Positions 36,366 to 45,815 of a stretch of 64,000 bases of DNA are shown here, one piece after another. A program made the translations under genes and the position numbers. The stretch is taken from contig NZ_JAMZMJ010000001.1 of assembly GCF_024714495.1 (NCBI RefSeq), positions 372,001-436,000 of the forward strand, in the 5' to 3' direction. Below the pieces are notes generated by a model. The model saw only the letters and a list, made by a program, of their open reading frames with translations. It made no database searches and was not told the DNA's origin. Source of the stretch: Marinoscillum pacificum (lineage in GTDB: Bacteria; Bacteroidota; Bacteroidia; Cytophagales; Cyclobacteriaceae). Position 1 is the stretch's first letter. The number at the start of each line of letters is the position of its first letter.

Positions 36366-37682
36366 TTACTTTCTACTCTTCAGTGTCACATTCACTGGAT
36401 CTTTTGGCCGCAAGGTCAGCAATGGATTGAAATCAATGAATTCAGGAGACTTGGGAAGTACTTCAAAGTCCCTCACGAACTGAATCAGTAAGATCATGAT
36501 CTCGTAAAGTGCAAAGTTGTTACCAATGCAAAAGCGGCCGCCACCGCCAAAAGGCAAATACTGTTGCTTATGCTTGAACTCAGGCTTATCGAATCGATCT
36601 GGATTAAACACATTGGCATCAAGCCAATACGCTTCGTTGCGATGCATTAGGAAGATGTTCAGCATTAATTGCTTACCGGCTTTGATGTCCACTCCTCCTA
36701 CCTGATGATCTTTTTGTGCCAATCTAACGATATTCCATATAGGTGGATAATACCGCAGAGACTCTTTAATCACTTGCTGTAGGTAAGCGGTGTTGGAGAA
36801 ATTCATCACATCCATATCTTCGAACGATTGGATATCTTTTAATTCTTGAAAAAGTCTCTCCTGTATTTCCGGATGATGCGCTAGCAAATGCAACGTCCAG
36901 GTCATGGCAATTGCTGAGGTCTCATGCCCAGCCACAAGCAAGGTCAGCAGTTGATTTCGGATATCAATGAACTGTTCATCTGGATCATAAAACTCCATCA
37001 GCACATTCAGCAGATCATCTACTTTCTCTGTTTCCAGTTTACGATTGTCTACGCATTCCTGAATGATGTCATTGGCCTCCTGCATCATTCTGTGATACTG
37101 CTTATTGGTTTTGGTAGGCACCCAAACAGGCCATTTGAATGGACTTCTGATGCGATCAACGATGAAGTCCTGACCAAACAAGATATGCTCACTCATTTTG
37201 GTCACCATTTGCTCATCCTGGTATTTAATCAAGGAATTGAGCAAGATAGTCATGGTGAGCCCGCTCATTTCTTCATCTAGTCGCAAGACCTGATCATCAT
37301 TCAGTTTGCTAGTGAATTGATCACCCGTTTCCCAAATCGATGGCAATAGCTTACGAAGTTCCTTTTGATGGAAAGATGGCTGCAATGCCTTTCGTTGTTC
37401 ATGCCACTCGTCTCCCTCAGCCGTCAACAAACCATTCCCAAGCACCAAAGCAATTTCCTTATAACCTCTACTTTTACTGTAATGAGTTCTCTCCGCGGCA
37501 AATACTTCAGCAAATTGCTCTGGATCATTCAACACGACGAAATCACCCATAGGTAGATTGAGGTCTACTGGTGATCCTTGTGTTTCCACTGCTGATTGCA
37601 TGTAGGCCACCGGATTCTTCTGAAAAGGCTTGAGGTTTTTAAAGGAACTACTGTTAGGGTTCGCTTTTGGAAGAGTTTTCAT
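36366..37682 (-). CDS. Cytochrome P450
   Basis: 438 residues. Signature elements: I-helix AGHETSAIAMTW, K-helix E-S-L-R (ExxR) in KESLRYYPP, meander FNPDRFDKPEF, and the haem loop FGGGGRFCIGNNFALYE with the Cys thiolate ligand. It has no N-terminal membrane helix and no fused reductase. The layout resembles CYP102-haem-domain-like or CYP120-like bacterial P450s, often fatty-acid or terpenoid hydroxylases. The redox partner is not adjacent; the flavin reductase at 38996-39661 is a possible candidate. Its start is 34 bp from the stop of the Nramp-like gene, suggesting an operon. Confidence 0.92.
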   Translation of the reverse strand: MKTLPKANPNSSSFKNLKPFQKNPVAYMQSAVETQGSPVDLNLPMGDFVVLNDPEQFAEVFAAERTHYSKSRGYKEIALVLGNGLLTAEGDEWHEQRKALQPSFHQKELRKLLPSIWETGDQFTSKLNDDQVLRLDEEMSGLTMTILLNSLIKYQDEQMVTKMSEHILFGQDFIVDRIRSPFKWPVWVPTKTNKQYHRMMQEANDIIQECVDNRKLETEKVDDLLNVLMEFYDPDEQFIDIRNQLLTLLVAGHETSAIAMTWTLHLLAHHPEIQERLFQELKDIQSFEDMDVMNFSNTAYLQQVIKESLRYYPPIWNIVRLAQKDHQVGGVDIKAGKQLMLNIFLMHRNEAYWLDANVFNPDRFDKPEFKHKQQYLPFGGGGRFCIGNNFALYEIMILLIQFVRDFEVLPKSPEFIDFNPLLTLRPKDPVNVTLKSRK

Positions 37683-37716
37683 GATTTGGCAGATTCTAAG
37701 GGTGAATCTACACGCC

Positions 37717-38883
37717 TTATGACGCCATTACCAACAATCCAACGAAGAAAAATAAGATTAGCACCAAAAAAACCACCGATAACCAGCTGTTTTTAAATGA
37801 CTTAGAGGTGAATCCTAAAATCAATAATGCCAAAGTCAACATGGGTGTAAATAATGCACCACTCAATGCGTAAGCTTTTTGCATACTGGTAAATCCAAAG
37901 TATAATCCCGTCAAGGGAATTACAGCTATGGCTAACAAATACCGTTGATAAAACAAAAGTTCATTGAGGTCTTTACGGATAGGTTTCATGACATCAATGA
38001 AGAGATATGGAACACTCTGCCACACTCCTAACAAACTACTGAATATTGCAGCAAAGGCTCCAATTCTAAAGACCCAACCCGTTACTAGTCCAGCCTCTTG
38101 ATCGAGTTGATTAGAGAGATTGATTAACAAACCAGAGCCACCGCCACTGACTTGAATCCTGGTACCTATCAGCACCATGCTGACTCCAAGTAATACCGTG
38201 ATAAAATAGGAAATCCCTAAATCAATACGTGTTTGAGTCATTTTAGAGAGGTCTCTTTGCGATTCTATCACCCAGTACCCGTAACAAAGTACTGTAACGG
38301 TACCACCTACTCCTCCAAGGACTGCTAGATACCAGCTAATATCTTCACTGGACGGCACAACAGAATACTCTTTTGATTCACTAAAATCAAGCTGAAAAAC
38401 ACTATAGAAAACAGCTAAAACCATCAAAACAACAGCTGCGCTCATGACGTGCTCGAACACTTTGAAACCTCCGACCTTGACTAAACCATATCCAAGAAGA
38501 CTAAGCGCTATACCGTAGATAATTTTACCGACTCTTGGATTCTCAAAAATCGGTAGGATAGCGTAGAAAGAAGCTCCACTCGCACTGATCAATGCTACAG
38601 CTACCGTATAAGACCAAATGATTAAATAGATTAAGAACATCCAGGTGATTGCTTTGCCGAATGATAACAATGCACCATCTAACAAAGTGGTGGACGTATG
38701 AAATTGCCATCTCGCAATTCCTTCGTTTAGAAAGTATTTGATGATACCTCCGATGACAATGGCTGAAATAGCAGTCAAGCCGATATGACTTCCTGCTAAG
38801 GCCGAAGTAGCCAGATCACCAGCTCCTACACCTGTTGCAGCGACCAATAATCCAGGACCAATGATTTTGAGGTATTTGTTCAT
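37717..38883 (-). CDS. Nramp-family transporter, divergent subfamily
   Basis: 388 residues with about 11 hydrophobic segments. The start IIGPGLLVAATGVGAGDLATS corresponds to Nramp TM1, where the metal-binding D-P-G-N motif is replaced by V-G-A-G-D-L. The TM6 region (GGVGGTVTVLCYGYWVIESQ) does not contain the M-P-H motif. These two motifs hold the Mn/Fe ligands in canonical NRAMP, so this belongs to a variant subgroup and its substrate (Mg, another metal, or none) is open. It is directly upstream of the P450 gene. Confidence 0.78.
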   Translation of the reverse strand: MNKYLKIIGPGLLVAATGVGAGDLATSALAGSHIGLTAISAIVIGGIIKYFLNEGIARWQFHTSTTLLDGALLSFGKAITWMFLIYLIIWSYTVAVALISASGASFYAILPIFENPRVGKIIYGIALSLLGYGLVKVGGFKVFEHVMSAAVVLMVLAVFYSVFQLDFSESKEYSVVPSSEDISWYLAVLGGVGGTVTVLCYGYWVIESQRDLSKMTQTRIDLGISYFITVLLGVSMVLIGTRIQVSGGGSGLLINLSNQLDQEAGLVTGWVFRIGAFAAIFSSLLGVWQSVPYLFIDVMKPIRKDLNELLFYQRYLLAIAVIPLTGLYFGFTSMQKAYALSGALFTPMLTLALLILGFTSKSFKNSWLSVVFLVLILFFFVGLLVMAS

Positions 38884-38939
38884 GGCACCTGAAAACTAAT
38901 CAAAAATGGAATCAACAGATTTTCATATACCAGAAAACA

Positions 38940-38971
38940 AAGCAGGCATCCCATTACTGAGATGCCTGCTT
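38940..38971 (-). terminator. Intrinsic terminator after the flavin reductase gene
   Basis: AAGCAGGCATC (38940-38950) and GATGCCTGCTT (38961-38971) form a perfect 11-bp stem with a 10-nt loop. Read from the minus strand it is followed by TTTGTTTTC. It separates the reductase gene from the Nramp-like gene. Confidence 0.85.
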
Positions 38972-38995
38972 AATATATCGTTTGTTACTTCTAAC

Positions 38996-39661
38996 CTATT
39001 TCTCAAACACGATTCCGTCAGGTGACGCTCCGAGTTGTTTGAGGGACCGTGAAATGTCTTTAATCATCTGATCTGGACCACACACATAGAAATGCTGCGA
39101 ATAATCATCTACATGCTTTTTCAGGAACTCCATGTTGATCATTCCATTTTCATGCCCTTCTATTTTCTCATGAGTAATGGTAGAAGTAAAGTCTTCTCCT
39201 AGTAATTCGTCCCAATAAGGCTCCAGAATCACATCCTTACCAGTTTTGTTGGAGAAAATGAGCTTATTTCCTTCCACTTCTCCTTTCGCTTCCAGGTCTC
39301 TGAAGATGCTGATAAATGGAGTTATACCAGCTCCACCAGCAATAAATACACCCTTGCCCTTGTATTCAATGGCTCCCCAGGCTTCATCAATTATTAACTC
39401 ATCTCCTATCTGAATTTCATCTATTTGTTTGGTTACTCCATCGTGATCAAAATAAGACTTGATCACAAACTCGAGATAGTCATCTGATGGCAAGCAAGTA
39501 AAGGTAAAGGGGCGTTTCTCTTCTTGATATCCTTTCTTATTCAAAGCGACTTCTGTAACCTGTCCAGGAGTGAATTGATATCCGTTGGGTTTCTCTGTTC
39601 TGATCTGCTTGACGTCATGAGTCAGAGACAGCACCTCTGTTACTTTTACTGTGTTTGACAT
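38996..39661 (-). CDS. FAD/NAD-binding oxidoreductase (ferredoxin reductase-like)
   Basis: 221 residues. It has an FNR-type FAD-binding barrel (RPFTFTCLPSDDYLEFVIKS; the RxxTxxS-like R-P-F-T-F-T) and an NAD(P) domain with GVFIAGGAGITPFISIFRDL and the C-terminal FYVCGPDQMIKDISRSL. There is no fused 2Fe-2S ferredoxin domain. Such stand-alone flavin reductases pass electrons from NAD(P)H to a separate ferredoxin, P450 or globin. It is preceded by the permease gene on the same strand (83-bp gap) and followed by a strong terminator. Confidence 0.85.
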   Translation of the reverse strand: MSNTVKVTEVLSLTHDVKQIRTEKPNGYQFTPGQVTEVALNKKGYQEEKRPFTFTCLPSDDYLEFVIKSYFDHDGVTKQIDEIQIGDELIIDEAWGAIEYKGKGVFIAGGAGITPFISIFRDLEAKGEVEGNKLIFSNKTGKDVILEPYWDELLGEDFTSTITHEKIEGHENGMINMEFLKKHVDDYSQHFYVCGPDQMIKDISRSLKQLGASPDGIVFEK

Positions 39662-39744
39662 GGATTAAATGTGTTTTGTTGTTAATTGATTCTACCTCTT
39701 TCAACCACAAAACACATTTTTAGTTACGGAATTCCTAACTAATC

Positions 39745-42336
39745 TCACTCATATCGTAAACTATCCACTGGATTGTTATGTGATAACTTTAAAGTGGACC
39801 ACAAACTAGTCAGCATAGCTACAGCGCCAATGAATGTCCCTACAACTATGAACATCCAGGCACTAACATCGATGCGATTAGCATATCCCTGCAGCCATTC
39901 ATCCAAGAAAAACCATGAAACAGGGACTGAGATTAGAAATGCAATGGTCAGAGCCATTAGAAAAGTCTTGTTCATTAACCAAAAGACATTCTTAAACTCG
40001 GCGCCAATTACTTTGCGAATTCCCATTTCTTTGGTGCGTCTTTGCGCTTCATAGTAAGTGAATGTAAACAAACCAATAGCAGTGATGGCAACTGCTACAA
40101 GACTAAAGAGTGAATAGATAGCCACCATGCGTTTTTCTGATTCGTATTGTCTAAGAACCAGATCTTCCATTTCCCGGTAAGTAAAGATCCCAGCGGGATT
40201 CACGTGACGATAAATGTCTTCCAATTCGCTCATCACTGATGCTCTTTGATTCGGATCAAACTGCACTACAAATTCACGAGAATCATGAATCTGATAAACG
40301 AGTAAAAGAGGTTCTATGTCATCTGCCAAATGCTCGTAATGATAGTCCTCTACCACTCCCACTATTTGCCAATCGGCATGATTAGCTGCTCTGGTGCTTG
40401 TAGTCAAACGAGCATTCATCAGATCATCAATACCAAGGAGTTCTTTTGCAGCTTCATTGATAATCAAAGCTGACCCTCCATTGGAGTCCAAGGAATCGCT
40501 AAAGAATCGACCTTCTTTCAATTGAAGACCAAATACCTCATCATAGCTTGGATCGACCACCATCGCATTGATCAATACAAAGTTTTCTTCACCTAATTTT
40601 TTCCAGGAACTCTGATAGGCTCTGTTCAGCGGCATAATTCCCTGCGTAACAGCAGTAACTCCAGGCATTGAATGAATATGAGATTTCACATAATCCAACT
40701 TTCGCTGATGCTCCAATGCCGCAAGACTATCCTGTGACTGATTAGGAACAATTCCAAAGAAATCAACACTTACAATATTTTCTTGATTCACCCCTGTGTC
40801 CATCGTGAGCATGGAGCGCACCTGGAGAAACATGATCATGGCACCACTGAGTAGCAAAATGGTAAAACTATATTGCACCACCATCACGAGTCGCTGAAAC
40901 TGTGGCACTTTGATTCTAAAGGTACCAGTCACCACATCAATGATATCCTGCTGGTAGATATTGTAGATCATGGTTAAGAACGACAACAAGCCAGACCCTA
41001 AGACAAGCATTGATATGCCAATGATGGATGGCCAAACCAGAAAATCCAGGTTTAAATCCAGGTAATTAGAGATATCATCAAAAAGGACATAGTATACAGC
41101 AGATGCTAGTGCAATAGCCGTAACTGTCAATAAGATTCTGCTAGAAAGAACTTCATGCACTAACTGCCGTCTGGTAGCACCAATGATGCGTTGCAAGCCT
41201 GTTTTCTTGTACTGGTTTAACTGAACGGTGGTCTGCAGATTTACAAAAGCAACTACCGTAATGATGATAATGATCCAGGAAACCCACTGCAGATTTTCAA
41301 AATAACGCTCACTACCATACTTAGAGATAATGGGAACAGATACGAACTGAGTCCAATACAAGTCCGCTAATGCTGTAGCTCCTAAGGTAGACTCTGGAAA
41401 ACGCTGATTCTCCTGTCCTAAAGTCGCTATTTTTTGATTGAATGCTTCTTGATCAAATTCTTCATTCACCATGATCAGGTTTTGTGGCATTCGTCTCCAC
41501 ATGCGTTTAGAATGTCTTGGAATGAGTACATCAAAATTGATGGAACTGTTGGATGGGATATCTTCTAAAATTCCTGCAACAAAGTACTCTCCGGTTTGAT
41601 CGCATTGAATGGAAATGCGCTCACCTACTGGATCTTTATCTGGAAATAATTTCTCTGCATATGATGCCGTCAGAAACACGTTGGCTGGATCAGCGAAAGA
41701 TGCCACATCACCAGTATTCAATGGAAAATCAAAAAAGTCAAAAAAAGTACTATCTGCCATAAAAGCAGTACCGAAAAACTCTGTTTGGCCATTCGATATT
41801 TTGATCTCCCCATTGTTATACCCATGAATTTTAAGCGTATTTGACACTTCTGGCCATTTAGAGTAATCCAGATTAAAAATTCGCTGCACATCCAACGCGC
41901 TCCAATCAGAACCTGGATTGAATTGTGCAGTCATTAAGTAAATTCGATTAATGTTTTGGTGAAACTGATCTGTGGTTTTCTCATTCGTTAACCAGGCATT
42001 TACAAATTGGAAGCTCACAGATCCTATGATTAGGATCATCAAGCTTAGTATGGTAACGAGTTTGTTGGCTTTAAAACCACGCCAATTGAGTTTAAGTGCT
42101 AAATTGATGACGTCCATAAAGTTTTTGAGTTTTGGATTGAACTTTGGTTTTTTGAGTAGGTCCGGCCGAACAGTAGATAGCACATGTCTTACGAAGAGAA
42201 GCTGTCGTTTCGCATAGTTCATATGCTGTACCTCTCCGTAGTACTCGTACAAGTCCCCTATGATTTCTTCAGAATAGTCCTTTATACAAATCCTTTCAAT
42301 CAATCGCTCAACCCATATGGACGGTCTCCTACTCAT
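39745..42336 (-). CDS. FtsX/MacB-type ABC transporter permease with permease-prefix domain
   Basis: 863 residues from the ATG at 42336, chosen because it overlaps the padR stop as ATGA; an in-frame ATG at 42381 is less likely. An N-terminal ~85-residue cytosolic prefix (SIWVERLIERICIKDYSEEII ... FVRHVLSTVRPDLLKKP) leads to the first membrane helix, a MacB_PCD periplasmic domain and FtsX cores. Helix clusters lie at about 100-120, 350-490 and 740-860; REMGIRKVIGAEFKNVFWL is a typical FtsX loop. The prefix-permease with PadR upstream is a common Bacteroidota unit. The ATPase is encoded elsewhere. Substrate unknown, perhaps an antimicrobial or lipid. Confidence 0.88.
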   Translation of the reverse strand: MSRRPSIWVERLIERICIKDYSEEIIGDLYEYYGEVQHMNYAKRQLLFVRHVLSTVRPDLLKKPKFNPKLKNFMDVINLALKLNWRGFKANKLVTILSLMILIIGSVSFQFVNAWLTNEKTTDQFHQNINRIYLMTAQFNPGSDWSALDVQRIFNLDYSKWPEVSNTLKIHGYNNGEIKISNGQTEFFGTAFMADSTFFDFFDFPLNTGDVASFADPANVFLTASYAEKLFPDKDPVGERISIQCDQTGEYFVAGILEDIPSNSSINFDVLIPRHSKRMWRRMPQNLIMVNEEFDQEAFNQKIATLGQENQRFPESTLGATALADLYWTQFVSVPIISKYGSERYFENLQWVSWIIIIITVVAFVNLQTTVQLNQYKKTGLQRIIGATRRQLVHEVLSSRILLTVTAIALASAVYYVLFDDISNYLDLNLDFLVWPSIIGISMLVLGSGLLSFLTMIYNIYQQDIIDVVTGTFRIKVPQFQRLVMVVQYSFTILLLSGAMIMFLQVRSMLTMDTGVNQENIVSVDFFGIVPNQSQDSLAALEHQRKLDYVKSHIHSMPGVTAVTQGIMPLNRAYQSSWKKLGEENFVLINAMVVDPSYDEVFGLQLKEGRFFSDSLDSNGGSALIINEAAKELLGIDDLMNARLTTSTRAANHADWQIVGVVEDYHYEHLADDIEPLLLVYQIHDSREFVVQFDPNQRASVMSELEDIYRHVNPAGIFTYREMEDLVLRQYESEKRMVAIYSLFSLVAVAITAIGLFTFTYYEAQRRTKEMGIRKVIGAEFKNVFWLMNKTFLMALTIAFLISVPVSWFFLDEWLQGYANRIDVSAWMFIVVGTFIGAVAMLTSLWSTLKLSHNNPVDSLRYE

Positions 42337-42674
42337 AGAGTATCGTCCTTTGTAATGGCTAGTGATGGTATCTGATTCCAAAGACCAAGTCGTAGCTCCT
42401 TACTTTGTCTTAGAGCATCCATTCCAGCCGAAGTAATCTTCAAGAAACGCTTTCTTCTACCACCACGCTCTTCGGTAGCTCCACCAAAAGCTGACTCCAG
42501 CAAACCTTTCGATTCTAGTCGATTCACTGTTCCGTGCACAGCACCGATGGTTACATTTCTAGAAGTCTCTGATTGAATTTCCTTTTGAATAGCCAATCCG
42601 TATGCCTGTTCTTCCAGCTTCAAAATGACCAATAAAATGAGCTCTTCTAACTCTCCAAGATGATCTTTAGACAT
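42333..42674 (-). CDS. PadR-family transcriptional regulator
   Basis: 113 residues, the short PadR type. The winged-helix is LGELEELILLVILKLEEQAYG then GAVHGTVNRLESKGLLES, with a basic tip GGRRKRFLKIT. It should repress its own operon (the permease) and release on stress or ligand binding. Its promoter region contains three palindromes TTCTAnTTnATAGAA at 33-bp spacing, described below. The stop overlaps the permease start by 4 bp. Confidence 0.92.
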   Translation of the reverse strand: MSKDHLGELEELILLVILKLEEQAYGLAIQKEIQSETSRNVTIGAVHGTVNRLESKGLLESAFGGATEERGGRRKRFLKITSAGMDALRQSKELRLGLWNQIPSLAITKDDTL

Positions 42675-42680
42675 AATTAG

Positions 42681-42761
42681 TTCTATTTAATAGAACAAAC
42701 TTAGGTTAATTTATTCTACTTTATAGAACAAACCCTTAATTATTTCTTCTACTTTATAGAA
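42681..42761. promoter_or_regulatory. Three phased PadR-type operators
   Basis: TTCTATTTAATAGAA (42681-42695), TTCTACTTTATAGAA (42714-42728) and TTCTACTTTATAGAA (42747-42761) share arms TTCTA/TAGAA. Starts are exactly 33 bp apart, about three helical turns, and each is followed by C(A/T)AAC or CTAAC. The first lies 6 bp before the padR start codon. Auto-repression by PadR is inferred. The array also faces the M23 peptidase gene. Confidence 0.75.
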
Positions 42762-42865
42762 CTAACCTCTAAAAGTCCCTAATAAAAGATGACTTGTACC
42801 CTTTTTGAAATTCCATTAAGTTTGAAGCTTGGTTGTCAATAAACAATAAAACTCCACACTCCACC

Positions 42866-44140
42866 GTGAAGAGAATTATTACCCTGTTCCTGGTCATCGT
42901 ACTAGGAATGCTCGTATGGACAAGTTATTTCCAGGTAGAAGATCCAAATAAAGAATCTCCCGCTAAGAAATTCTTCTCCAAAAAAGCAGTAAAACAAGAA
43001 CAAACAGCTAAGGTATTGTGGCCTCTAAAGCCGTCTATACCTGAAGCAGTAATCATCCCCACATTTACTACTGACAAGACGGCTCCTAATGTTAGGAACT
43101 ATAAAGTCAAGTATGGAGATTCATTCATTGTCATTCTTAAAGATCTTGGACTTGAGCATGAATTGGCTAACCAACTGGCTTATGAAATATCCAAAACCAT
43201 CGACTTAAATCAGTTTCAGGTTGGGAATATTTACCGTATCAAATACGATGAACGAACAAAGCAGCCAGTATCGCTAATTTATGATTTGGAAGACCGTAAG
43301 GAACTTCACGTCACCTTTGAATCATCGGAAGTTGAAATCAAGGATAAGATTGTAGACATCACTGTAGAGTTACTGGATGCCGTGATCAATGGCTCGTTGG
43401 CTCAAACAGTCTTAAAGCATGGAGCTCCAGAAGAATTGGCTGACAAAATACTGAGTGTCTTTGCGTGGAAAATCGACTTTAGACATTTACAAAAAGGTGA
43501 TTACTTCAAAGTGATCTACGAAAAGGAAACTTCCGGATCGGAAATATTGGGTGTTCGCAATATTTTGGCCATTCAATTCAACCATGAAGATGTACAATAT
43601 GCGGCATATGGGTTTGATAATGGGGCGGGTCATGAACTATTTGATGCTGAAGGCCATAACATGAGCTATGCGCCACTGCAGTTTGACATGATCACTTCAC
43701 TCTATGCTCAAAAGCGATTTCATCCTACTCAGCGCCGCTACAAAGCACACTATGGAATGGACTTTGAAGCAGATTTGGGTACTCCAATTGAGGCTATCCA
43801 AGATGGAGTAATTACAAGAGCAAGATATGGTCGTGCCAATGGCAACAATGTAAAAATTGAACACAGTGCTGATCTCTCCACTCAATACCTACACATGACC
43901 AAGATCGATTCCAACATTCATGTAGGAAGTCGAGTGAAGCAAGGCCAGGTAATCGGTTATGTAGGAAGTACAGGCTGGTCTTCAGGTCCTCATTTATGCT
44001 TAAGAGTGTGGTACAAAGGAAAACAGCGAGATCCATTGGATTTTGATTTCCCGAGACGTCCAGACATCACAGAACAAAATATGCCGGAATACCTACAGCA
44101 TGTGCGAAGACTGGAAGGTCAAATGACCGAGGTATTGTAA
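42866..44140 (+). CDS. M23-family metallopeptidase with N-terminal membrane anchor
   Basis: 424 residues from the GTG at 42866 (MKRIITLFLVIVLGMLVW), which gives a clean signal/anchor; the frame also permits TTG at 42833. A LysM-like or OapA-like segment about 75-230 (VKYGDSFIVILKDLGL) is followed by the LytM/M23 domain about 270-390: HYGMDFEADLGTPI (H-x3-D zinc ligands), YLHMTKID, and GPHLCLRVWYKGK. In canonical M23 the last motif is H-x-H; here it is H-L-C, as in many Bacteroidota members. The enzyme should cut peptidoglycan cross-links near the inner membrane. It is divergent from the padR/permease pair. Confidence 0.88.
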   Translation: MKRIITLFLVIVLGMLVWTSYFQVEDPNKESPAKKFFSKKAVKQEQTAKVLWPLKPSIPEAVIIPTFTTDKTAPNVRNYKVKYGDSFIVILKDLGLEHELANQLAYEISKTIDLNQFQVGNIYRIKYDERTKQPVSLIYDLEDRKELHVTFESSEVEIKDKIVDITVELLDAVINGSLAQTVLKHGAPEELADKILSVFAWKIDFRHLQKGDYFKVIYEKETSGSEILGVRNILAIQFNHEDVQYAAYGFDNGAGHELFDAEGHNMSYAPLQFDMITSLYAQKRFHPTQRRYKAHYGMDFEADLGTPIEAIQDGVITRARYGRANGNNVKIEHSADLSTQYLHMTKIDSNIHVGSRVKQGQVIGYVGSTGWSSGPHLCLRVWYKGKQRDPLDFDFPRRPDITEQNMPEYLQHVRRLEGQMTEVL

Positions 44141-44166
44141 TCATCCAACTTCAGGCATCCAGCATC
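44139..44166. repeat. Extragenic heptad tract filling a convergent gap
   Basis: On the minus strand this reads GATGCTG-GATGCCT-GAAGTTG-GATGATT, four 7-bp units related to GRTGYTG. It runs exactly between and into the stop codons of the M23 and PPK2 genes. Confidence 0.6.
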
Positions 44167-44954
44167 TAATCTTCTTTATAATCCGGAATAAACTTCTGAT
44201 TGTCAAAAGGCATGCGCTCATAGCCTTCCTGATCTGGAACCTCTGGCAACTCTATTGGATTGAGTTCAAATGGCTCATACGAAATGTGATTGAGCAAGTG
44301 CTGAATGCAGCTTAATCGAGCCATTTTCTTATCATCACCATTCACCACAAACCATGGACTGATTTCTGTATCCGTGTGCTGAAACATATCATCCTTGGCT
44401 TTGCTATATTCCATCCATCGTTCACGAGACTTCAAATCCATTGGACTGAATTTCCATCGTTTTTCAGGTCTTTTGATTCGTTCTTTGAATCGTTTTTCCT
44501 GCACCTCATCACTAACGGAGAACCAATACTTGATCAAAATGATCCCAGACTTGATCAGCATCTCTTCAAACAACGGACAGCTGCGTAAAAATTCTTGATA
44601 CTCTTCATCAGTGCAAAAACCCATCACCTTCTCCACTCCTGCTCTGTTGTACCAGCTCCTATCAAACAGTACGATTTCTCCCGCAGCAGGAAGATGTTTC
44701 GCATAGCGCTGAAAATACCACTGGCTCATTTCTTTCTCTGTGGGCACCCCTAGAGCCACAATACGACAAACTCGTGGATTTAATGGTTCGGTGATCCGCT
44801 TGATAGCTCCTCCTTTACCTGACGCATCTCGACCTTCAAAAATGACGACTACTTTCAATCCCTGGGATTTCACCCATTCTTGAAGGTAAACCAGTTCAAG
44901 CTGAAGATTCTTAAGTGATTTCTCGTAGGTTTCTCTGTCAATTTTTGAAGGCAT
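44166..44954 (-). CDS. ppk2: Polyphosphate kinase 2
   Basis: 262 residues, the usual size of a one-domain class I PPK2. Walker A is GRDASGKGG; lid-1 follows at KRITEPLNPRVCR; Walker B-like is EIVLFDRSWYNRAGVEKVMGF; then KYWFSVSDEVQEKRFKERI and the YSKAKDDMFQHTDT segment. PPK2 uses polyphosphate to phosphorylate GDP/ADP to GTP/ATP. It converges with the M23 gene across a 25-bp heptad tract. Confidence 0.93.
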   Translation of the reverse strand: MPSKIDRETYEKSLKNLQLELVYLQEWVKSQGLKVVVIFEGRDASGKGGAIKRITEPLNPRVCRIVALGVPTEKEMSQWYFQRYAKHLPAAGEIVLFDRSWYNRAGVEKVMGFCTDEEYQEFLRSCPLFEEMLIKSGIILIKYWFSVSDEVQEKRFKERIKRPEKRWKFSPMDLKSRERWMEYSKAKDDMFQHTDTEISPWFVVNGDDKKMARLSCIQHLLNHISYEPFELNPIELPEVPDQEGYERMPFDNQKFIPDYKED

Positions 44955-45345
44955 AGGATGTTCGTTTTGGCTAATCTACTAGCCTAAATATGGAATAATT
45001 CTGACATGTGTCAATGCTCAATATGTTAATTCTCCGCTAATCCGTAGACTTCAGCAACTGATACATAAGAAAAGCTGGACATACCAAAGCACTAAAGTTT
45101 TAGGTTTTTGGTTTAAAGTCGGACCAGTTCATCAGGCAACCGTATTCAGGCAAGGTCAACTTATGAACCTTAAACTCAGAACCATCAACCTATTCCCACT
45201 CACCCAATGAATTGACCAACTATCATTAAGAAATGATGATGTGACAACTATTGACATTTGAATTTTGTAACTTATAGTTTGATATCTATAGTTTTAGTTG
45301 TCAAAAAACGAGCAAATTGATCAATAAACAATTCTAAATTTCCCT
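44955..45345. other. Intergenic region upstream of first molybdenum hydroxylase operon
   Basis: 391 bp without a gene. It holds imperfect TAGGTTTTTGG-like and CACTCACCCAA-like low-complexity words at about 45100-45220, and the conserved promoter-side block at 45256-45284. No RNA gene recognised. Confidence 0.6.
45256..45284 (+). promoter_or_regulatory. Conserved block upstream of iorA-like copy 1
   Basis: 29 bp that match 50217-50245 at 26 positions (shared words ATTTGAATTT, GTAACTTAT, TTTGATA). It ends 61 bp before the start codon; the copy 2 block ends 55 bp before its start. A TTGACA lies at the left edge. Likely a promoter or operator common to both operons. Confidence 0.6.
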
Positions 45346-45810
45346 ATGGCTCTCTTTAAACTTAAAATCAATGGCAAGTCCCAGGAAGTAGATGTAGATC
45401 CTAAAACCCCAATGCTGTGGGTATTAAGAGATCATCTTAACCTGGTTGGAACTAAATACGGATGTGGTGTAGCCCAATGTGGTGCTTGTACGGTGCATCT
45501 GAATGGTTCTGCCACACGCTCATGTCAGCTACCCGTTTCAGTAGTTGGCGATAATGAAATCACTACCATCGAAGGACTTTCGGAAGATGCTGATCATCCG
45601 GTACAACAGGCCTGGCTGAAGATCGACGTACCACAATGTGGATACTGTCAGGCAGGACAAATCATGAATGCGGCTTCACTGTTGAAATCCAACCCAAAAC
45701 CGTCTGATGAAGAAATTGAAGCAGCTATGAGTGGCAACCTTTGCCGATGCGGTACTTATACCCGTATCAAAAAAGCCATTAAAGAAGCTTCCAACAACAT
45801 AAACGCCTAA
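45346..45810 (+). CDS. (2Fe-2S) subunit of molybdenum hydroxylase, copy 1 (IorA-like)
   Basis: 154 residues. Two [2Fe-2S] sites: plant-type near residues 40-60 ([17 protein letters not shown]) and the C-terminal alpha-helical site ([12 protein letters not shown] ... [15 protein letters not shown]). It is the electron-transfer small subunit of xanthine dehydrogenase-type enzymes such as isoquinoline 1-oxidoreductase or aldehyde dehydrogenase. No FAD subunit gene is present, as in cytochrome c-coupled IorAB-type enzymes. It precedes the large subunit with 5 bp between them. The copy at 50301 is about four-fifths identical by eye. Confidence 0.92.
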   Translation: MALFKLKINGKSQEVDVDPKTPMLWVLRDHLNLVGTKYGCGVAQCGACTVHLNGSATRSCQLPVSVVGDNEITTIEGLSEDADHPVQQAWLKIDVPQCGYCQAGQIMNAASLLKSNPKPSDEEIEAAMSGNLCRCGTYTRIKKAIKEASNNINA

Positions 45811-45815
45811 GCCCA

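Noticed and set aside
42336-42381. Longer N-terminus of the permease from ATG 42381
   Set aside because: The ATG at 42336 overlaps the padR stop as ATGA and gives the typical MSRRPS prefix-domain start.
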